This document shows positions 25,654-35,179 of a stretch of 64,000 bases of DNA, piece by piece (positions within the stretch are counted from its first letter, which is position 1; each line of letters starts with the position of its first letter). The stretch comes from Planctomycetaceae bacterium (GTDB taxonomy: Bacteria > Planctomycetota > Phycisphaerae > Sedimentisphaerales > Anaerohalosphaeraceae). The position numbers and the translations under genes are program-made. The stretch is from the NCBI GenBank assembly GCA_021372945.1, contig JAJFTK010000114.1, forward strand, positions 1 to 64,000, read 5' to 3'. The notes below the pieces were generated by a model, which was not told the origin of the DNA, did no database searches, and saw nothing but the letters and a program-made list of their open reading frames with translations.

Positions 25654-28308
25654 CTAAACAGTCAACGGACCCAGCTTTTCAGGGTCGATCTGCATTTCCG
25701 TAAAGGCGCTTTCCACAATCGCAGCATCTATTCTTTTTTCGGCGGCAAGCATTTCCAGGGCAGCCAGGACGATGTGTTTTTCATCTACCTCGAAATAATC
25801 ACGAAGCGCCGTTCTTGTATCGCTGCGTCCAAAGCCGTCCGTGCCAAGCGCCGTCAGTTTGCCGGGGAGCCATTTGGCGATGGAACAGGGCAACGCTCGA
25901 ACATAGTCGGAGGCGGCGACAAACAATTTTGGGCCGCCTTCAAAGCAAGTTTGCAGATAGGTTTTCCTTACGGGTCCATTGGGGTGCAGGAGGTTCCAGC
26001 GGTCGGTCTCTATCGCGTCAAGGTACAATTCCTTGTAGCTGGTAACGCTCCAGACCTGGGCGTTAATGTTATACTTGGTCTTGAGCGTCTTTTGGGCCTT
26101 GATCACTTCATTGAGGATCGTGCCGCTGCCGAGCAGGGTCAACTGGGCATTCTGTTCGGGCATCAGGCAATACATGCCTTTGAGAATTCCCTCTTCGGCA
26201 CCCTGCGGCATGGGCGGATGCTCATAAAACTCGTTCATCATCGTAATATAGTACATCAGGTTTTCCTGGTCCTGGAACATCCGGCGAAGACCCTCGCGCA
26301 CGATGACGGCCAATTCAAAGGAGAACGCCGGGTCGTAGGCCTTTATATGAGGCACCGCCAGGAAGAAAAGATGGCTGTGGCCATCCTGATGCTGAAGACC
26401 TTCGCCCGCCAGGGTGGTCCTGCCGGAAATGCCGCCGACCAGGAACCCGCGCACCATCGCGTCACCGGCGGCCCATATCAGGTCGAAGGCGCGATGACAT
26501 CCGAAAATCGAGTAGAACAGAAAGAACGGGATCATCTGCCGATCATAGGCCATATAGGCAGTTCCGGCGGCAATGAACGAGGACATGCAGCCGGCCTCGG
26601 TAATGCCCTCTTCGAGGATGGCTCCATCGTTTTGCTCGTTGTAGTAGAGCAGGCTTTCCTTATCGACGGGCTCGTAGAGTTGGCCCACGGACGAATAGAT
26701 CCCGCATTGGCGAAACAGCGATTCCATGCCGAACGTGCGGGCCTCATCGGGAACGATTGGAACGATCCGCTCGCCGACATTTGGATCCTTGAGAAGCTTG
26801 GAGAGCAAACGGACCATCACCATGGTGGTGGCGACCGGCCGGCCGGAAGTGCCTTTGAGAAACTCATCGAACAAGTCCTGCGCGTCGACCGCGACGGGCC
26901 GGGCGTGCGAAACGCGTTTTGGGAAGTAGCCGCCCAGGGCCTCCCTGCAGGCGCGCAGATAGCGCATTTCCTCGCTCTCGTCGCTGGGTTTGTAAAAGGG
27001 CGCTTCATGCACTTCGTAATCCGGGACGGGGATGCCGAATCGGCTTCTAAATTCCAGCAGTTCCTGTTCATTCAGCTTCTTCTGCTGGTGGGTCACATTG
27101 CGGCCTTCGCCGGCCTCGCCCAGGCCATAGCCTTTAATGGTCTGAGCAAGGATGACGGTGGGCGAGCCTTTGTGTTCAACGGCCGCCTGGTAGGCGGCAT
27201 ATACCTTGGCGGGGTCGTGGCCGCCGCGATTAAGCCGTTCGATCTGCTTATCCGATAGATTCTTCACCAGCTCGAGCAAGCGGGGGTCAGAGCCGAAAAA
27301 ATCCTGCCGCGTATAGCTGCCGGGCGAGACGGCATATTTCTGGTATTGGCCATCGGGGACCTCGCTCATGCGTTGAATGAGGAGTCCTTCCGTATCTTTT
27401 TGCAGCAAGGGATCCCAATCGGAGCCCCAAATTACTTTGATAACGTTCCAGCCGGCCCCGTTGAACACCGATTCCAACTCCTGGATAATGTGACCGTTAC
27501 CGCGAACAGGGCCATCCAGACGCTGAAGATTGCAGTTCACCACGAAGATCAGGTTATCCAGGTGCTCGCGAACGGCGACACCGACGGCCCCGAGGCTTTC
27601 GGGTTCATCCATTTCCCCATCGCCGAGAAAGGCCCATATTTTTTGATCGGACGGTTCGATGAGACGCCTGTTTTCAAGGTAGCGATTGAAGCGGGCCTGG
27701 TAGATGGACATAATCGGCGCCAGTCCGACCGAGACGGTGGGATACTGCCAAAAATCGGGCATCAATCGGGGGTGAGGATACGAAGGCAGACCGCCTTCCG
27801 GCAGAAGCTCGCGGCGGAAGTTTTCGAGGTCGAAGCCGCTAAGCCGCCCTTCAACGAAGGCCCGCGCATAGACTCCCGGGCTGGCATGCCCCTGAAAATA
27901 AACAATGTCGCCCGGGTGCTTTGGCGTTTTGGAACGGAAAAAATGATTGAAGCCGACCTCGAAAAGCGTCGCGATCGAGGCATACGTTGAGATGTGGCCG
28001 CCGATGCCGCTTTCATGCTTGTTGGCACGAACCACCATGGCCATGGCATTCCATCGGATAATGCTTTTAATGCGGCGTTCAATCTCGCGGTCGCCCGGAT
28101 AGGGAGGCTGGCGATCCGGCGGGATGGTATTGATATACGGGGTCGTGGTCCCGCGATGGATGGTGACGCCATAGCGGCCGCTGTGGTTTTCCAGCATTCG
28201 CAAAAGCTGGCCGACGCGGTCGGGCCCTTGAGATTGGTAGATATTATCCAGGGACTGGAGCCATTCGATATTTTCAAGTTCAACCAACTGCTGAGATTTA
28301 CCGGCCAT
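25654..28308 (-). CDS. aceE: Pyruvate dehydrogenase E1, homodimeric type
   Basis: This thiamine-diphosphate enzyme decarboxylates pyruvate and acetylates the E2 lipoyl group. At 884 residues it is full length for the AceE family. The TPP/Mg motif is AFLGDGEMDEPESLGA; other landmarks are GHISTYASIATLFEVGFNHF near the N-terminus and EGLQHQDGHSHLFF in the C-terminal half. It begins 34 bases after the encapsulin stop on the same strand and heads the E1-E2-E3 set. A homodimeric E1 implies the Gram-negative type of PDH. NADH made here could feed the hydrogenase and NQR encoded further along. Confidence 0.97.
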   Translation of the reverse strand: MAGKSQQLVELENIEWLQSLDNIYQSQGPDRVGQLLRMLENHSGRYGVTIHRGTTTPYINTIPPDRQPPYPGDREIERRIKSIIRWNAMAMVVRANKHESGIGGHISTYASIATLFEVGFNHFFRSKTPKHPGDIVYFQGHASPGVYARAFVEGRLSGFDLENFRRELLPEGGLPSYPHPRLMPDFWQYPTVSVGLAPIMSIYQARFNRYLENRRLIEPSDQKIWAFLGDGEMDEPESLGAVGVAVREHLDNLIFVVNCNLQRLDGPVRGNGHIIQELESVFNGAGWNVIKVIWGSDWDPLLQKDTEGLLIQRMSEVPDGQYQKYAVSPGSYTRQDFFGSDPRLLELVKNLSDKQIERLNRGGHDPAKVYAAYQAAVEHKGSPTVILAQTIKGYGLGEAGEGRNVTHQQKKLNEQELLEFRSRFGIPVPDYEVHEAPFYKPSDESEEMRYLRACREALGGYFPKRVSHARPVAVDAQDLFDEFLKGTSGRPVATTMVMVRLLSKLLKDPNVGERIVPIVPDEARTFGMESLFRQCGIYSSVGQLYEPVDKESLLYYNEQNDGAILEEGITEAGCMSSFIAAGTAYMAYDRQMIPFFLFYSIFGCHRAFDLIWAAGDAMVRGFLVGGISGRTTLAGEGLQHQDGHSHLFFLAVPHIKAYDPAFSFELAVIVREGLRRMFQDQENLMYYITMMNEFYEHPPMPQGAEEGILKGMYCLMPEQNAQLTLLGSGTILNEVIKAQKTLKTKYNINAQVWSVTSYKELYLDAIETDRWNLLHPNGPVRKTYLQTCFEGGPKLFVAASDYVRALPCSIAKWLPGKLTALGTDGFGRSDTRTALRDYFEVDEKHIVLAALEMLAAEKRIDAAIVESAFTEMQIDPEKLGPLTV

Positions 28309-28342
28309 AGTCGAGGTCTTTCCATTGCATGGGTTTGTGTCG

Positions 28343-29161
28343 TCAGGTTTTGCGGAGAACGCAGACGGATTCAGGTCTCAACAGGCGCAGTGCGAGGGTC
28401 TCAGAAACGGCGAACGTGTATTCATGCGGGGCCGGCCCGATAAAGGCAGTCATAAGGTCCTGGCCCAAAAGGATGTGCGCAAAGGCCTCTTTGGAACAAA
28501 GCAGGAGTCCGCCGGAATGGATGGCCGGTATTTTATAGATCCCATCGGTCACGATCTGGCGGACATGTTCGAAAATGGTCATGTTGCCTTCCGGATAGCG
28601 GCGGAAAAGCTGATTGTACAGATCCGCGGCAAGGCCAAGTGCGTAAGGGCCGTGAAATCCCGCACGATCCAACAGCGTAGCGGCCTGGATGATATCCTCG
28701 ACCGCCGTATTCAGTTCGTTCCACGATTTCAGATTATAGGAAAGAGCGCCCTCGGCATTGAGCAGCCCCTTGGTCCAGGTGGAATCCGAGCCGTTGAAGA
28801 TCAATTTGTCCTCTTGTACCGCGCAATCGATGGCCGCATCGGCCGCCGCCGACAGGTCGATGGGAAGACCGGACTGTTCGAAGGCCGCGATATCTCTTAT
28901 CGGAACGGAAAACTGGCTGCTGATCATAATCAGGTGCGAGATCTGGCCGGCCATCATCACCGCCTTGCCGGTGGTTTTTTCATCGACTTGCTTGTCGCCG
29001 CCGGAAACAGCCTTAAGACCGAGGCCAAACGGACCTTTGACGGCCAGCAATCGACGTCCGCTCAATTGGCTCGACGCGGCGGCCACCACTATTTTGTCTA
29101 TTTCCGTCCAGACAGCCGCGCTGAAAGGGGCATCGTCACGATGCAGAAATTTATCCGACAC
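28343..29161 (-). CDS. enc: Encapsulin shell protein (Linocin M18 / HK97-fold family)
   Basis: This 272-residue protein forms the icosahedral shell of a protein nanocompartment. The N-terminal SDKFLHRDDAPFSAAVWTEI matches the encapsulin start, which lines the inner surface and holds cargo. It continues with RRLLAVKGPFGLGLKAVSGG and a late PEGNMTIFEHVRQI, GIYKIPAIHSGGLLL pattern typical of the A-domain. A GTG start at 29161 is chosen because AGGAGG lies seven bases upstream; a longer in-frame reading to 29182 lacks support. The gene follows the ferritin-like cargo by 35 bases and precedes aceE by 34 bases, so all are likely cotranscribed. Confidence 0.92.
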   Translation of the reverse strand: MSDKFLHRDDAPFSAAVWTEIDKIVVAAASSQLSGRRLLAVKGPFGLGLKAVSGGDKQVDEKTTGKAVMMAGQISHLIMISSQFSVPIRDIAAFEQSGLPIDLSAAADAAIDCAVQEDKLIFNGSDSTWTKGLLNAEGALSYNLKSWNELNTAVEDIIQAATLLDRAGFHGPYALGLAADLYNQLFRRYPEGNMTIFEHVRQIVTDGIYKIPAIHSGGLLLCSKEAFAHILLGQDLMTAFIGPAPHEYTFAVSETLALRLLRPESVCVLRKT

Positions 29162-29196
29162 AAAGCACCTCCTATCGTACAAGGGTCCATATTTCT

Positions 29197-29571
29197 TTAT
29201 GCAGTTTTCAGAGTACCTATCGTAGGCACCGGATTCGCGACTTCCGGGGGGGACTGCTGATTCTTGGCCTCGGGTCCGCCGGCCTGCATTTCGTCCACTT
29301 CTTCAGCTCCCTGCGCGATGAAGGCGGCCTCATCGTGCAGCAAAATGGTTAATAGGCGCTGGAACTCCCCGGCGTGGACGCGCTCCTCGTTGGCGATGTC
29401 GCGAAGCACGATTTTTGCCAGGTTGTTGTCTGTCGCGTCGGCCTGCGCCTCGTAAAGATGGATCGCTTCCTCTTCCGAGGCCAGGTCTATCCGCAGGGCG
29501 CGGGTCAATTCGCTAAGCGTCAATTTTCGGCCCGGCGTCATTCCGCTAAAAGGATTTGCAAAGTCCGGCAT
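29197..29571 (-). CDS. Encapsulated ferritin-like cargo protein (EncFtn)
   Basis: A 124-residue ferritin-like protein that should oxidise and help store iron inside the encapsulin shell. Its two-helix core has the EncFtn metal ligands: EEEAIHLYEAQ in the first helix and ANEERVH (the Glu-x-x-His) in the second. After a Gln/Pro-rich linker the tail ends VPTIGTLKTA, which fits the cargo-loading peptides (Gly-Thr/Ser-Leu-Lys type) that dock to the shell interior. The start at 29571 has AAAGGAA eight bases upstream; the in-frame start at 29610 is less well supported. It is the first gene before the shell gene. Confidence 0.92.
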   Translation of the reverse strand: MPDFANPFSGMTPGRKLTLSELTRALRIDLASEEEAIHLYEAQADATDNNLAKIVLRDIANEERVHAGEFQRLLTILLHDEAAFIAQGAEEVDEMQAGGPEAKNQQSPPEVANPVPTIGTLKTA

Positions 29572-29816
29572 AAACGTGAATTCCTTTCCGTTTCGAGAGC
29601 TGATTTGCACAGCGATCAGTTTACGTTCATCCCTGTTTTGTAACGTATGGTCGGCCTAAAGAAAACTAAGAGATTGCCTTAATGTAGTCGGGGCAAATAC
29701 TGAGGAGTTTCTTTCAGGCAAGGCAAGGATGGGATTCAGGCTTTTGCCCATTGTAAACATTTGCTGAGGCAATAGGATACGGCTTATAAATGAAACCTTG
29801 TTCGAAAGGAAGAACG

Positions 29817-30134
29817 ATGGAGATGCCAGAGGTACAATCGTGCGATGTGCTTGAATGCGCTTACAATAAACAGCGGCAATGCCATGCGCTGGCGATCACG
29901 GTCGGCGACAGCGGCAAGCCTCGCTGCGAGACTTTTTGGGCTGGCAAGGGCGGCAGTTCAGAATCCGACGCAGGCGATTCTTCAAAAACCTCGCATGTCG
30001 GGGCCTGTCATACCAGCGATTGCGAGTACAACGAACGGCTTCAATGCAGCGCACCGGGCATCCGTGTGGGCTATCAAAACGAGAACCCCAACTGCCTGAC
30101 TTACGAGCCGTCGCTGGTCCAGAGTTCTATTTGA
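29817..30134 (+). CDS. Tandem DUF1540 Cys-rich small protein
   Basis: A 105-residue soluble protein made of two copies of the DUF1540 motif: CDVLECAYNKQRQCHALAI with Cys in RCETF, and CHTSDCEYNERLQCSAPGI with Cys in NCLTY. Each copy offers four cysteines, consistent with metal binding, though no function is established. ATG at 29817 has AAAGGAAG upstream and is preferred over an in-frame ATG at 29790. It is transcribed away from the encapsulin genes and its end overlaps the end of the convergent DJ-1-like gene by eight bases. Confidence 0.85.
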   Translation: MEMPEVQSCDVLECAYNKQRQCHALAITVGDSGKPRCETFWAGKGGSSESDAGDSSKTSHVGACHTSDCEYNERLQCSAPGIRVGYQNENPNCLTYEPSLVQSSI

Positions 30135-30630
30135 CAGCTTTGATGATGGCTTTGCAGAATTCGGGCAGGTCCAATGGATTGCGCGAGGTAATTAGGCTGC
30201 CGTCCACGACCACGGACTGATCCTTGAAGGTTGCGCCGGCATTGACCACGTCGTCTTTGATGGATTGGTAACAGGTGACGGTTTTGCCCCTTAGAATGCC
30301 GGCGGAAACAAGGACGGAGCCGGCGTGACAGATGGCCGCCACAACCTTGCCCGCTTCGAACATTTTCCTGACGAATTGACTCATCGCCGGCGTGCGGCGC
30401 ATCATGTCAGGGGCATAGCCGCCGGGAACAATCACCAGATCGAAATCGTCGATCTTGGCAGCGCCTATGTTGACCTCTTCCTTGGCCGGATAGCCTTCTT
30501 TGCTGGCATATTCCTTCTTCTTGCCGGGACCGACGAATACGGTTTCAATTCCTTCTTCCCGGAGCCTGAGGTAGGGGTACCAGGCTTCCAGAACTTCATA
30601 ATGATCTTCGATCAATATAGCGGCTTTCAT
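30127..30630 (-). CDS. DJ-1/PfpI family protein
   Basis: A 167-residue member of the DJ-1/PfpI superfamily, which includes deglycases, glyoxalase-like enzymes and PfpI-type peptidases. The nucleophile elbow is AAICHAGSVLVSAG, with a Cys followed by His as in PfpI-type proteins, and an upstream Glu lies in the MKAAILIEDHYEV start. The fold segments DFDLVIVPGGYAPD and FKDQSVVVDGSLITSRNP are typical of the family. Its substrate is not known; protection against reactive carbonyls is a reasonable guess. It is separated from the next gene upstream by 25 bases. Confidence 0.92.
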   Translation of the reverse strand: MKAAILIEDHYEVLEAWYPYLRLREEGIETVFVGPGKKKEYASKEGYPAKEEVNIGAAKIDDFDLVIVPGGYAPDMMRRTPAMSQFVRKMFEAGKVVAAICHAGSVLVSAGILRGKTVTCYQSIKDDVVNAGATFKDQSVVVDGSLITSRNPLDLPEFCKAIIKAVK

Positions 30631-30655
30631 TTTAGTCTCCTAATCTGTTCAGAAT

Positions 30656-32716
30656 CTACAGTGTTGAAAGCAGGTTGTCAAGATCTCTCACGTTTGCGAC
30701 AGGAGTTTGACAGGTGTAATTTTGGCAAATATATACTGCCGGAACATTGTTGAGCAAACCCAGGTTACGCAGAGAAGGATTTATTTCATTCAGCAGCGAA
30801 TCACGCGAGGTCGCAGTTTTGAGCATCCTTACGGCACGAGGCAGGAAATGACCGGAAAGGCAATGGATGAATGCGGCCGCAGCCGGGTCGTGCCAAGGGC
30901 CGGCAATGACAATTTCCTGCCTTGGACCAATATAAAAATCCGCGGCAATCAGCATTTGGCCCATCGCGGAACCGTGCTCCTGCATGTCCGCGGCGAATGC
31001 AGAGAGGGTTTTCCGCGCATGCTCAAAATACGAAGCGCGGGACGTTAATGCCGACAGCTTCATCAGGGCCGCGGCGGCGATCGAATTGCCGGAGGGCAAA
31101 GCGCCGTCATAGCGCGGTTTTTGCCGGACGATCAAGGCGTCTGTATCGGAGCCTGTAAAGAAGAAGCCGCCATCCTCCTTATCCTCAAACAGGACCAGCA
31201 TCTCATCGGCAAAGACGATCGCTTCGGACAGCCAGCGCGGATCGAAATCAGCTTGGTAAAGATCCAGCAGGCCATTGGTCAAAAAGGCGTAATCCTCCAG
31301 AAAGGCCGGCTGCGCGGCACGGCCGCCGGCAAAGGAACGTCGTAATCGCCCCTGGACAACAAGATCTTCCAGAAGCAGGTTCGCCGCGCGTTGGGCGGCC
31401 TCACATAAGGCGGGATCCTGAAGAACGATACTTCCATAGGCCAGGGCAGAGATCATGAGGCCGTTCCAGGCGGTAATGATCTTTTCGTCGCGCCGGGGGC
31501 GAACGCGCCCTGCACGGTGTTCAAAAAGCCTTTGGCGGCTTCGGGCGAGCAGGGCTTCGATCTCGTCGGGCCGCACGCCCGCATCTTGAGCCGCCTGAGC
31601 GAGGTTCTTGACTCGGTGCAAGATGTTTTTGGATTCGAAATTCCCTTGCGGCCGAACCTGGTAACAGGCGGCAAAAAGAGGCCCATCCACGGGGCCGAGA
31701 ATGGACATGATCTGCTTATAATCCCAGAGGTAAAATAATCCTTCCTGTCCCTGGCTGTCGGCGTCTTCGGCGGTATAGAATCCGCCGGAAGCGTCAGTCA
31801 GATCGCCAAGGACATACCCAAACACATCCTTTGCCATTTCAGCATATTGAGAATCATGGGTGATCTGAAACATTTGAAGACAGACCCCGGCGATGAGGGC
31901 CTGGTCGCTGAGCATCTTTTCAAAATGCGGGATGTGCCATTCACGATCCACGCAATAGCGATGAAAGCCCCCGCCCAGATGATCGCGGATGCCGCCGGCG
32001 GCCATGGCCTGCAGCGTTTGGGCAACCATGGTCAAGGCTGTCTCGTTTTTGGTGCGCTGATGATAAACGAGCAGAAAAGACAAAAGTGAAGGCTGGGGAA
32101 ATTTGGGAGCCTGGCCGAAACCGCCGAATTCAGGATCGAATGCCTGCTGCAGTTGGTCAAACGTCTTGTGCAGCAGCGTTTCGGACACCGCGCCAGCGGG
32201 CGGCCGCGGGCCCTGGATGGCCTGCTCAATCGTCTGCTGTGTGATTTCCATGATCTCGCCGCGTCGCTGAACCCAAACATCGTGCAGGGCCGGCAGCAGA
32301 TTGGCAAAGCCGAGTCGTCCGGCGGCATCCTTCGGCGGAAAGTAGGTCCCGCAGAAGAAAGGTTTGCCATCGGGCGTCATAAAGATGGATAGCGGCCAGC
32401 CGCCGCTGCCGGTCATCGCCTGTGCCACGTCCATATAGATCGCGTCCAGATCGGGCCGCTCCTCGCGGTCCACCTTGACGGAAATAAAAAAAGCGTTCAA
32501 AAGAGAGGCGATCTGAGGATCCTGGTAACTCTCTTGCTCCATGACGTGGCACCAGTGACAGGCCGAATAGCCGATGGAAACAAAAACAGGCTTATCCTCC
32601 GTTCTAGCGCGATCGAAGGCCTCCTGGCCCCATGGGTACCAATCGACCGGGTTTTCGGCGTGCTGGAGCAGGTAAGGACTGGTTTCGTGAATCAGCCTGT
32701 TTGCCGTTCGTACCAT
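30656..32716 (-). CDS. YyaL/Spermatogenesis-associated-protein-20-like thioredoxin-domain protein
   Basis: A 686-residue protein of the DUF255/YyaL family. The N-terminal thioredoxin-like domain has [16 protein letters not shown] with the CxxC centre at about residues 52-55 and [12 protein letters not shown] just after. The remaining 500 residues form an (alpha/alpha)6-barrel-like region, as seen in six-hairpin glycosidases and epimerases (for example [22 protein letters not shown]). No signal peptide is seen. Members of this family are widespread but their reaction is not settled. It may be cotranscribed with the DJ-1-like gene downstream. Confidence 0.95.
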   Translation of the reverse strand: MVRTANRLIHETSPYLLQHAENPVDWYPWGQEAFDRARTEDKPVFVSIGYSACHWCHVMEQESYQDPQIASLLNAFFISVKVDREERPDLDAIYMDVAQAMTGSGGWPLSIFMTPDGKPFFCGTYFPPKDAAGRLGFANLLPALHDVWVQRRGEIMEITQQTIEQAIQGPRPPAGAVSETLLHKTFDQLQQAFDPEFGGFGQAPKFPQPSLLSFLLVYHQRTKNETALTMVAQTLQAMAAGGIRDHLGGGFHRYCVDREWHIPHFEKMLSDQALIAGVCLQMFQITHDSQYAEMAKDVFGYVLGDLTDASGGFYTAEDADSQGQEGLFYLWDYKQIMSILGPVDGPLFAACYQVRPQGNFESKNILHRVKNLAQAAQDAGVRPDEIEALLARSRQRLFEHRAGRVRPRRDEKIITAWNGLMISALAYGSIVLQDPALCEAAQRAANLLLEDLVVQGRLRRSFAGGRAAQPAFLEDYAFLTNGLLDLYQADFDPRWLSEAIVFADEMLVLFEDKEDGGFFFTGSDTDALIVRQKPRYDGALPSGNSIAAAALMKLSALTSRASYFEHARKTLSAFAADMQEHGSAMGQMLIAADFYIGPRQEIVIAGPWHDPAAAAFIHCLSGHFLPRAVRMLKTATSRDSLLNEINPSLRNLGLLNNVPAVYICQNYTCQTPVANVRDLDNLLSTL

Positions 32717-32854
32717 AAGACACCTGTGCTCGACAGTTTTTAGGTTTTACGTTCGGACGAACACAAGGGTTGCCAGATTCGGGAAATAGAAGAAAAAACA
32801 GGTCGTCCGATGCGCCATGGAAACAAAGGGTTTTGCCCAGGCCGCTGAAGTGAA

Positions 32855-33040
32855 TTACATCTTGACGGGATTGCACAGGTTTTTTTCTTGGGCCGCCACC
32901 CTGCCGCAATTGCGGCACCAGTATTTGCCGTTCTGGACTAGCGCCTGGTACTCTTCCGAGTTACTCACGTGAAATCCGAGCGTGGTCAGATAGCATAGGT
33001 GCTTATCATGGCCGGGATGCGGCGTTTTTGATTCAGACAT
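32855..33040 (-). CDS. Small Cys-rich protein, unknown function
   Basis: A 61-residue protein with cysteines at 16, 42, 45 and 56 and a His-rich start (HPGHDKH). The pair WCRNCGR is a CxxC of the zinc-ribbon kind, so metal binding is likely. GGGAGA lies upstream of the start. It is not recognised as a named family. It sits between CsrA and the thioredoxin-domain protein on the same strand. Confidence 0.65.
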   Translation of the reverse strand: MSESKTPHPGHDKHLCYLTTLGFHVSNSEEYQALVQNGKYWCRNCGRVAAQEKNLCNPVKM

Positions 33041-33105
33041 TGCATGTTCTCCCTGGTCTCGAGGTTATGCAGCGAACGATCTTCCAATCCCTTGTAAATA
33101 CAAGA

Positions 33106-33321
33106 CTAGACCGTGCAAGGATGTTGGAGCGGCTGACTCTCTGTTTCGGTATTCTTCTCGGGGCTCCTGAAAAAGGCACCGATTTCTTTGCGGTAAACGG
33201 GTATATGACGGGGCGCAGAAATACCCACCCTGACTTCATTTCCGTTGATGCGCGTGATCTTCACTTCAATGCCTTCCCCAATGATAATACTCTCATTTTG
33301 TTTCCTTGTCAGCACGAGCAT
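33106..33321 (-). CDS. csrA: Carbon storage regulator CsrA
   Basis: This RNA-binding protein binds GGA-containing sites in mRNA leaders and represses or stabilises translation. The conserved core is [17 protein letters not shown] followed by [18 protein letters not shown] and an [10 protein letters not shown] end, which includes the Leu4 and the Arg/Ile of the RNA-binding surface. It has 71 residues with a short charged tail (EKNTETESQ). AAAGGAT lies seven bases upstream of the start. No flagellar genes or fliW lie nearby, so it is probably a global regulator, perhaps of storage metabolism as in other bacteria. Confidence 0.96.
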   Translation of the reverse strand: MLVLTRKQNESIIIGEGIEVKITRINGNEVRVGISAPRHIPVYRKEIGAFFRSPEKNTETESQPLQHPCTV

Positions 33322-33356
33322 ATTGGCATCCTTTCAATGAATAGCGCCAGAGCGTT

Positions 33357-33659
33357 TCAGGCCAGGTACTTCATAAAGATTTCTTTGTTCCAGGCCAACT
33401 GTGTTCCCGCTCCCTCAACGGCGGCGATCAAGAGGGCCTCGGTGATCATTTCCTTTGTCGCCCCGGCCTCCAGGGCGGCGCGGATATGCGTCTCGGTGCA
33501 ATGTGAGCAGCGAAACACGCAGGCCAATGCGACCATCAGGAGTTCTTTTGTAACGCGATCCAACACGCCTTTGGTCTTGCAGTTCTCATAGAATTCTTCG
33601 AAAGGTTTTCCCAGTTCCGGCGAGTTGGCCACATACCATGGACTTTTAGAAGTATTCAT
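33357..33659 (-). CDS. AhpD-like / carboxymuconolactone decarboxylase family protein
   Basis: A 100-residue all-helical protein of the AhpD-like family. The redox-active pair lies in FRCSHCTETH, a Cys-x-x-Cys followed closely by His as in alkylhydroperoxidase AhpD. ATKEMITEALLIAA follows in the typical place. ATG at 33659 is chosen; an upstream in-frame TTG at 33674 is also possible. The gene lies 35 bases before csrA on the same strand. A thiol-peroxidase-supporting role is likely but not proven. Confidence 0.9.
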   Translation of the reverse strand: MNTSKSPWYVANSPELGKPFEEFYENCKTKGVLDRVTKELLMVALACVFRCSHCTETHIRAALEAGATKEMITEALLIAAVEGAGTQLAWNKEIFMKYLA

Positions 33660-33883
33660 ATCGTTCCATTTCAACGGGACAGGGACAAGTATTTGCTGCG
33701 ATAAACGGGGGCAACCAGTGCAAAGGGTTCATCAACGTGAATATCCATATCATCTGGTCCATTTCGTGAATTATGCTGTTTATTTTTATAGCGTAAGTTT
33801 TAAGGGGGGACAGGCGAATGTGATAGTAGGGAAAAGGCTTAAACAGGCTGGGAAAAAAACACAATGCGATTAAGAGGACCTTT

Positions 33884-35179
33884 TTACTCGTGTCTCAAGG
33901 ATTCGATCGGGTCCATATTGGCAGCATGGTAAGCCGGGTACAACCCAAATGTCAGCCCAATGCCGGCTGAAATGCCAAACGACAAGATCATGGCTTCCGG
34001 GGTAATCACGGTCGGCATCTTGCCGAAAACTGTGACCAAAATCGGAATGCATGCTCCCAAGGCCATTCCCAAAAGACCGCCGATCAGGGTCAACAGAACG
34101 GTCTCAGAGAGAAACTGGATCACGATGTCCTTCTTGCGCGCACCCAAGGCCCTTCGAATGCCGATCTCGCGGGTGCGTTCACTCACGGTAGCCAGCATGA
34201 TGTTCATGATGCCGATGCCCCCAACCAGCAGCGAAATAGCCGCGATCGAACCCAGAACGATACTGAAAATGCGTTTGGTGCGGGCCGCCTGGCGCAACAA
34301 TTCCAGAGGCACAATGATCTGGTAATCCTTCTTTTTGTGAAACTGCTCGAGCATGGAGGATAAGACATCGCGCGTCGGAATGACGCGTTCCATCGCAGGA
34401 ACCTTGATCGTGATCTCGCTGAGCTCGACCTTTTCACCGCTGGAACCGGTACTGCCGCCGAACTGGATCTGGGTTTCGCCGATCCGGCTCTTCATGGTGG
34501 TGATGGGGATGTAGATCTTGCCGTTTACGCCGGAGCCGCGGGTATTGCGAGCAAACTCCTGCTTGTCTTCCTGCGACGCGACCGCCGCTTCGCGGACGAT
34601 CCCCACGACCAGGTAGTATTCGCCGGCGATCTTTAGCTGCTGACCGATCGGATCGTCAACGCGAAAAAGGATATCCAGCAGCATTTCATCGATCACGCAA
34701 ACAGCTTGGTTGTAGTGCAAATCCAGCGGGCTTAAAAAGCGGCCCATGCGAATCTCGATGGGCACAAGTTCAGGATACCAGGCCACGGTCCCGACCAGTT
34801 CGGCAGTGACTCGGCGACTGCGATACTGGGTCTGCTGGGGCTGGCGGCGCACCGGGACAACCACCTGCGCATCGGGGATGGTTTCCCGAAAGCGTTCGGC
34901 ATCGTCATAGCGCAAGCCGTACTCCTGGATGGTCTGGCCGCTGTCGGCGTCGCCAATCTCGATATCGGGCGGCTTGACCGTTTTGATGATGATATTGGTG
35001 CTGCCCAGGTGAGCGATTTGCTCCTGGGCCTGCTGACTGGCGCCTTCGCCGATGGCGAGCATGGCGATGACGCTGGAGACGCCGAAAACGATGCCGAGCA
35101 TGGTCAGGCCGGAACGCAGCCGATGCATCCACAGACTTCGCAGGCTGACCTGGACCACGCCTGTCATGCGTTCGAGCAT
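33884..35179 (-). CDS. MacB-type ABC transporter permease
   Basis: A membrane component of a MacB/LolCE-like exporter, 431 residues. One N-terminal helix (SGLTMLGIVFGVSSVIAMLAI) is followed by a large periplasmic domain (residues about 45-290). Three C-terminal helices then form the FtsX domain, with SIAAISLLVGGIGIMNIMLATVSERTREIGIRRALGA, a hallmark cytoplasmic loop. The ATPase is a separate protein here. The gene overlaps the ATPase stop by 16 bases and follows the tolC and adaptor genes, so it likely exports substrates through TolC. The substrate may be a drug, peptide or lipid-like molecule. Confidence 0.95.
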   Translation of the reverse strand: MLERMTGVVQVSLRSLWMHRLRSGLTMLGIVFGVSSVIAMLAIGEGASQQAQEQIAHLGSTNIIIKTVKPPDIEIGDADSGQTIQEYGLRYDDAERFRETIPDAQVVVPVRRQPQQTQYRSRRVTAELVGTVAWYPELVPIEIRMGRFLSPLDLHYNQAVCVIDEMLLDILFRVDDPIGQQLKIAGEYYLVVGIVREAAVASQEDKQEFARNTRGSGVNGKIYIPITTMKSRIGETQIQFGGSTGSSGEKVELSEITIKVPAMERVIPTRDVLSSMLEQFHKKKDYQIIVPLELLRQAARTKRIFSIVLGSIAAISLLVGGIGIMNIMLATVSERTREIGIRRALGARKKDIVIQFLSETVLLTLIGGLLGMALGACIPILVTVFGKMPTVITPEAMILSFGISAGIGLTFGLYPAYHAANMDPIESLRHE

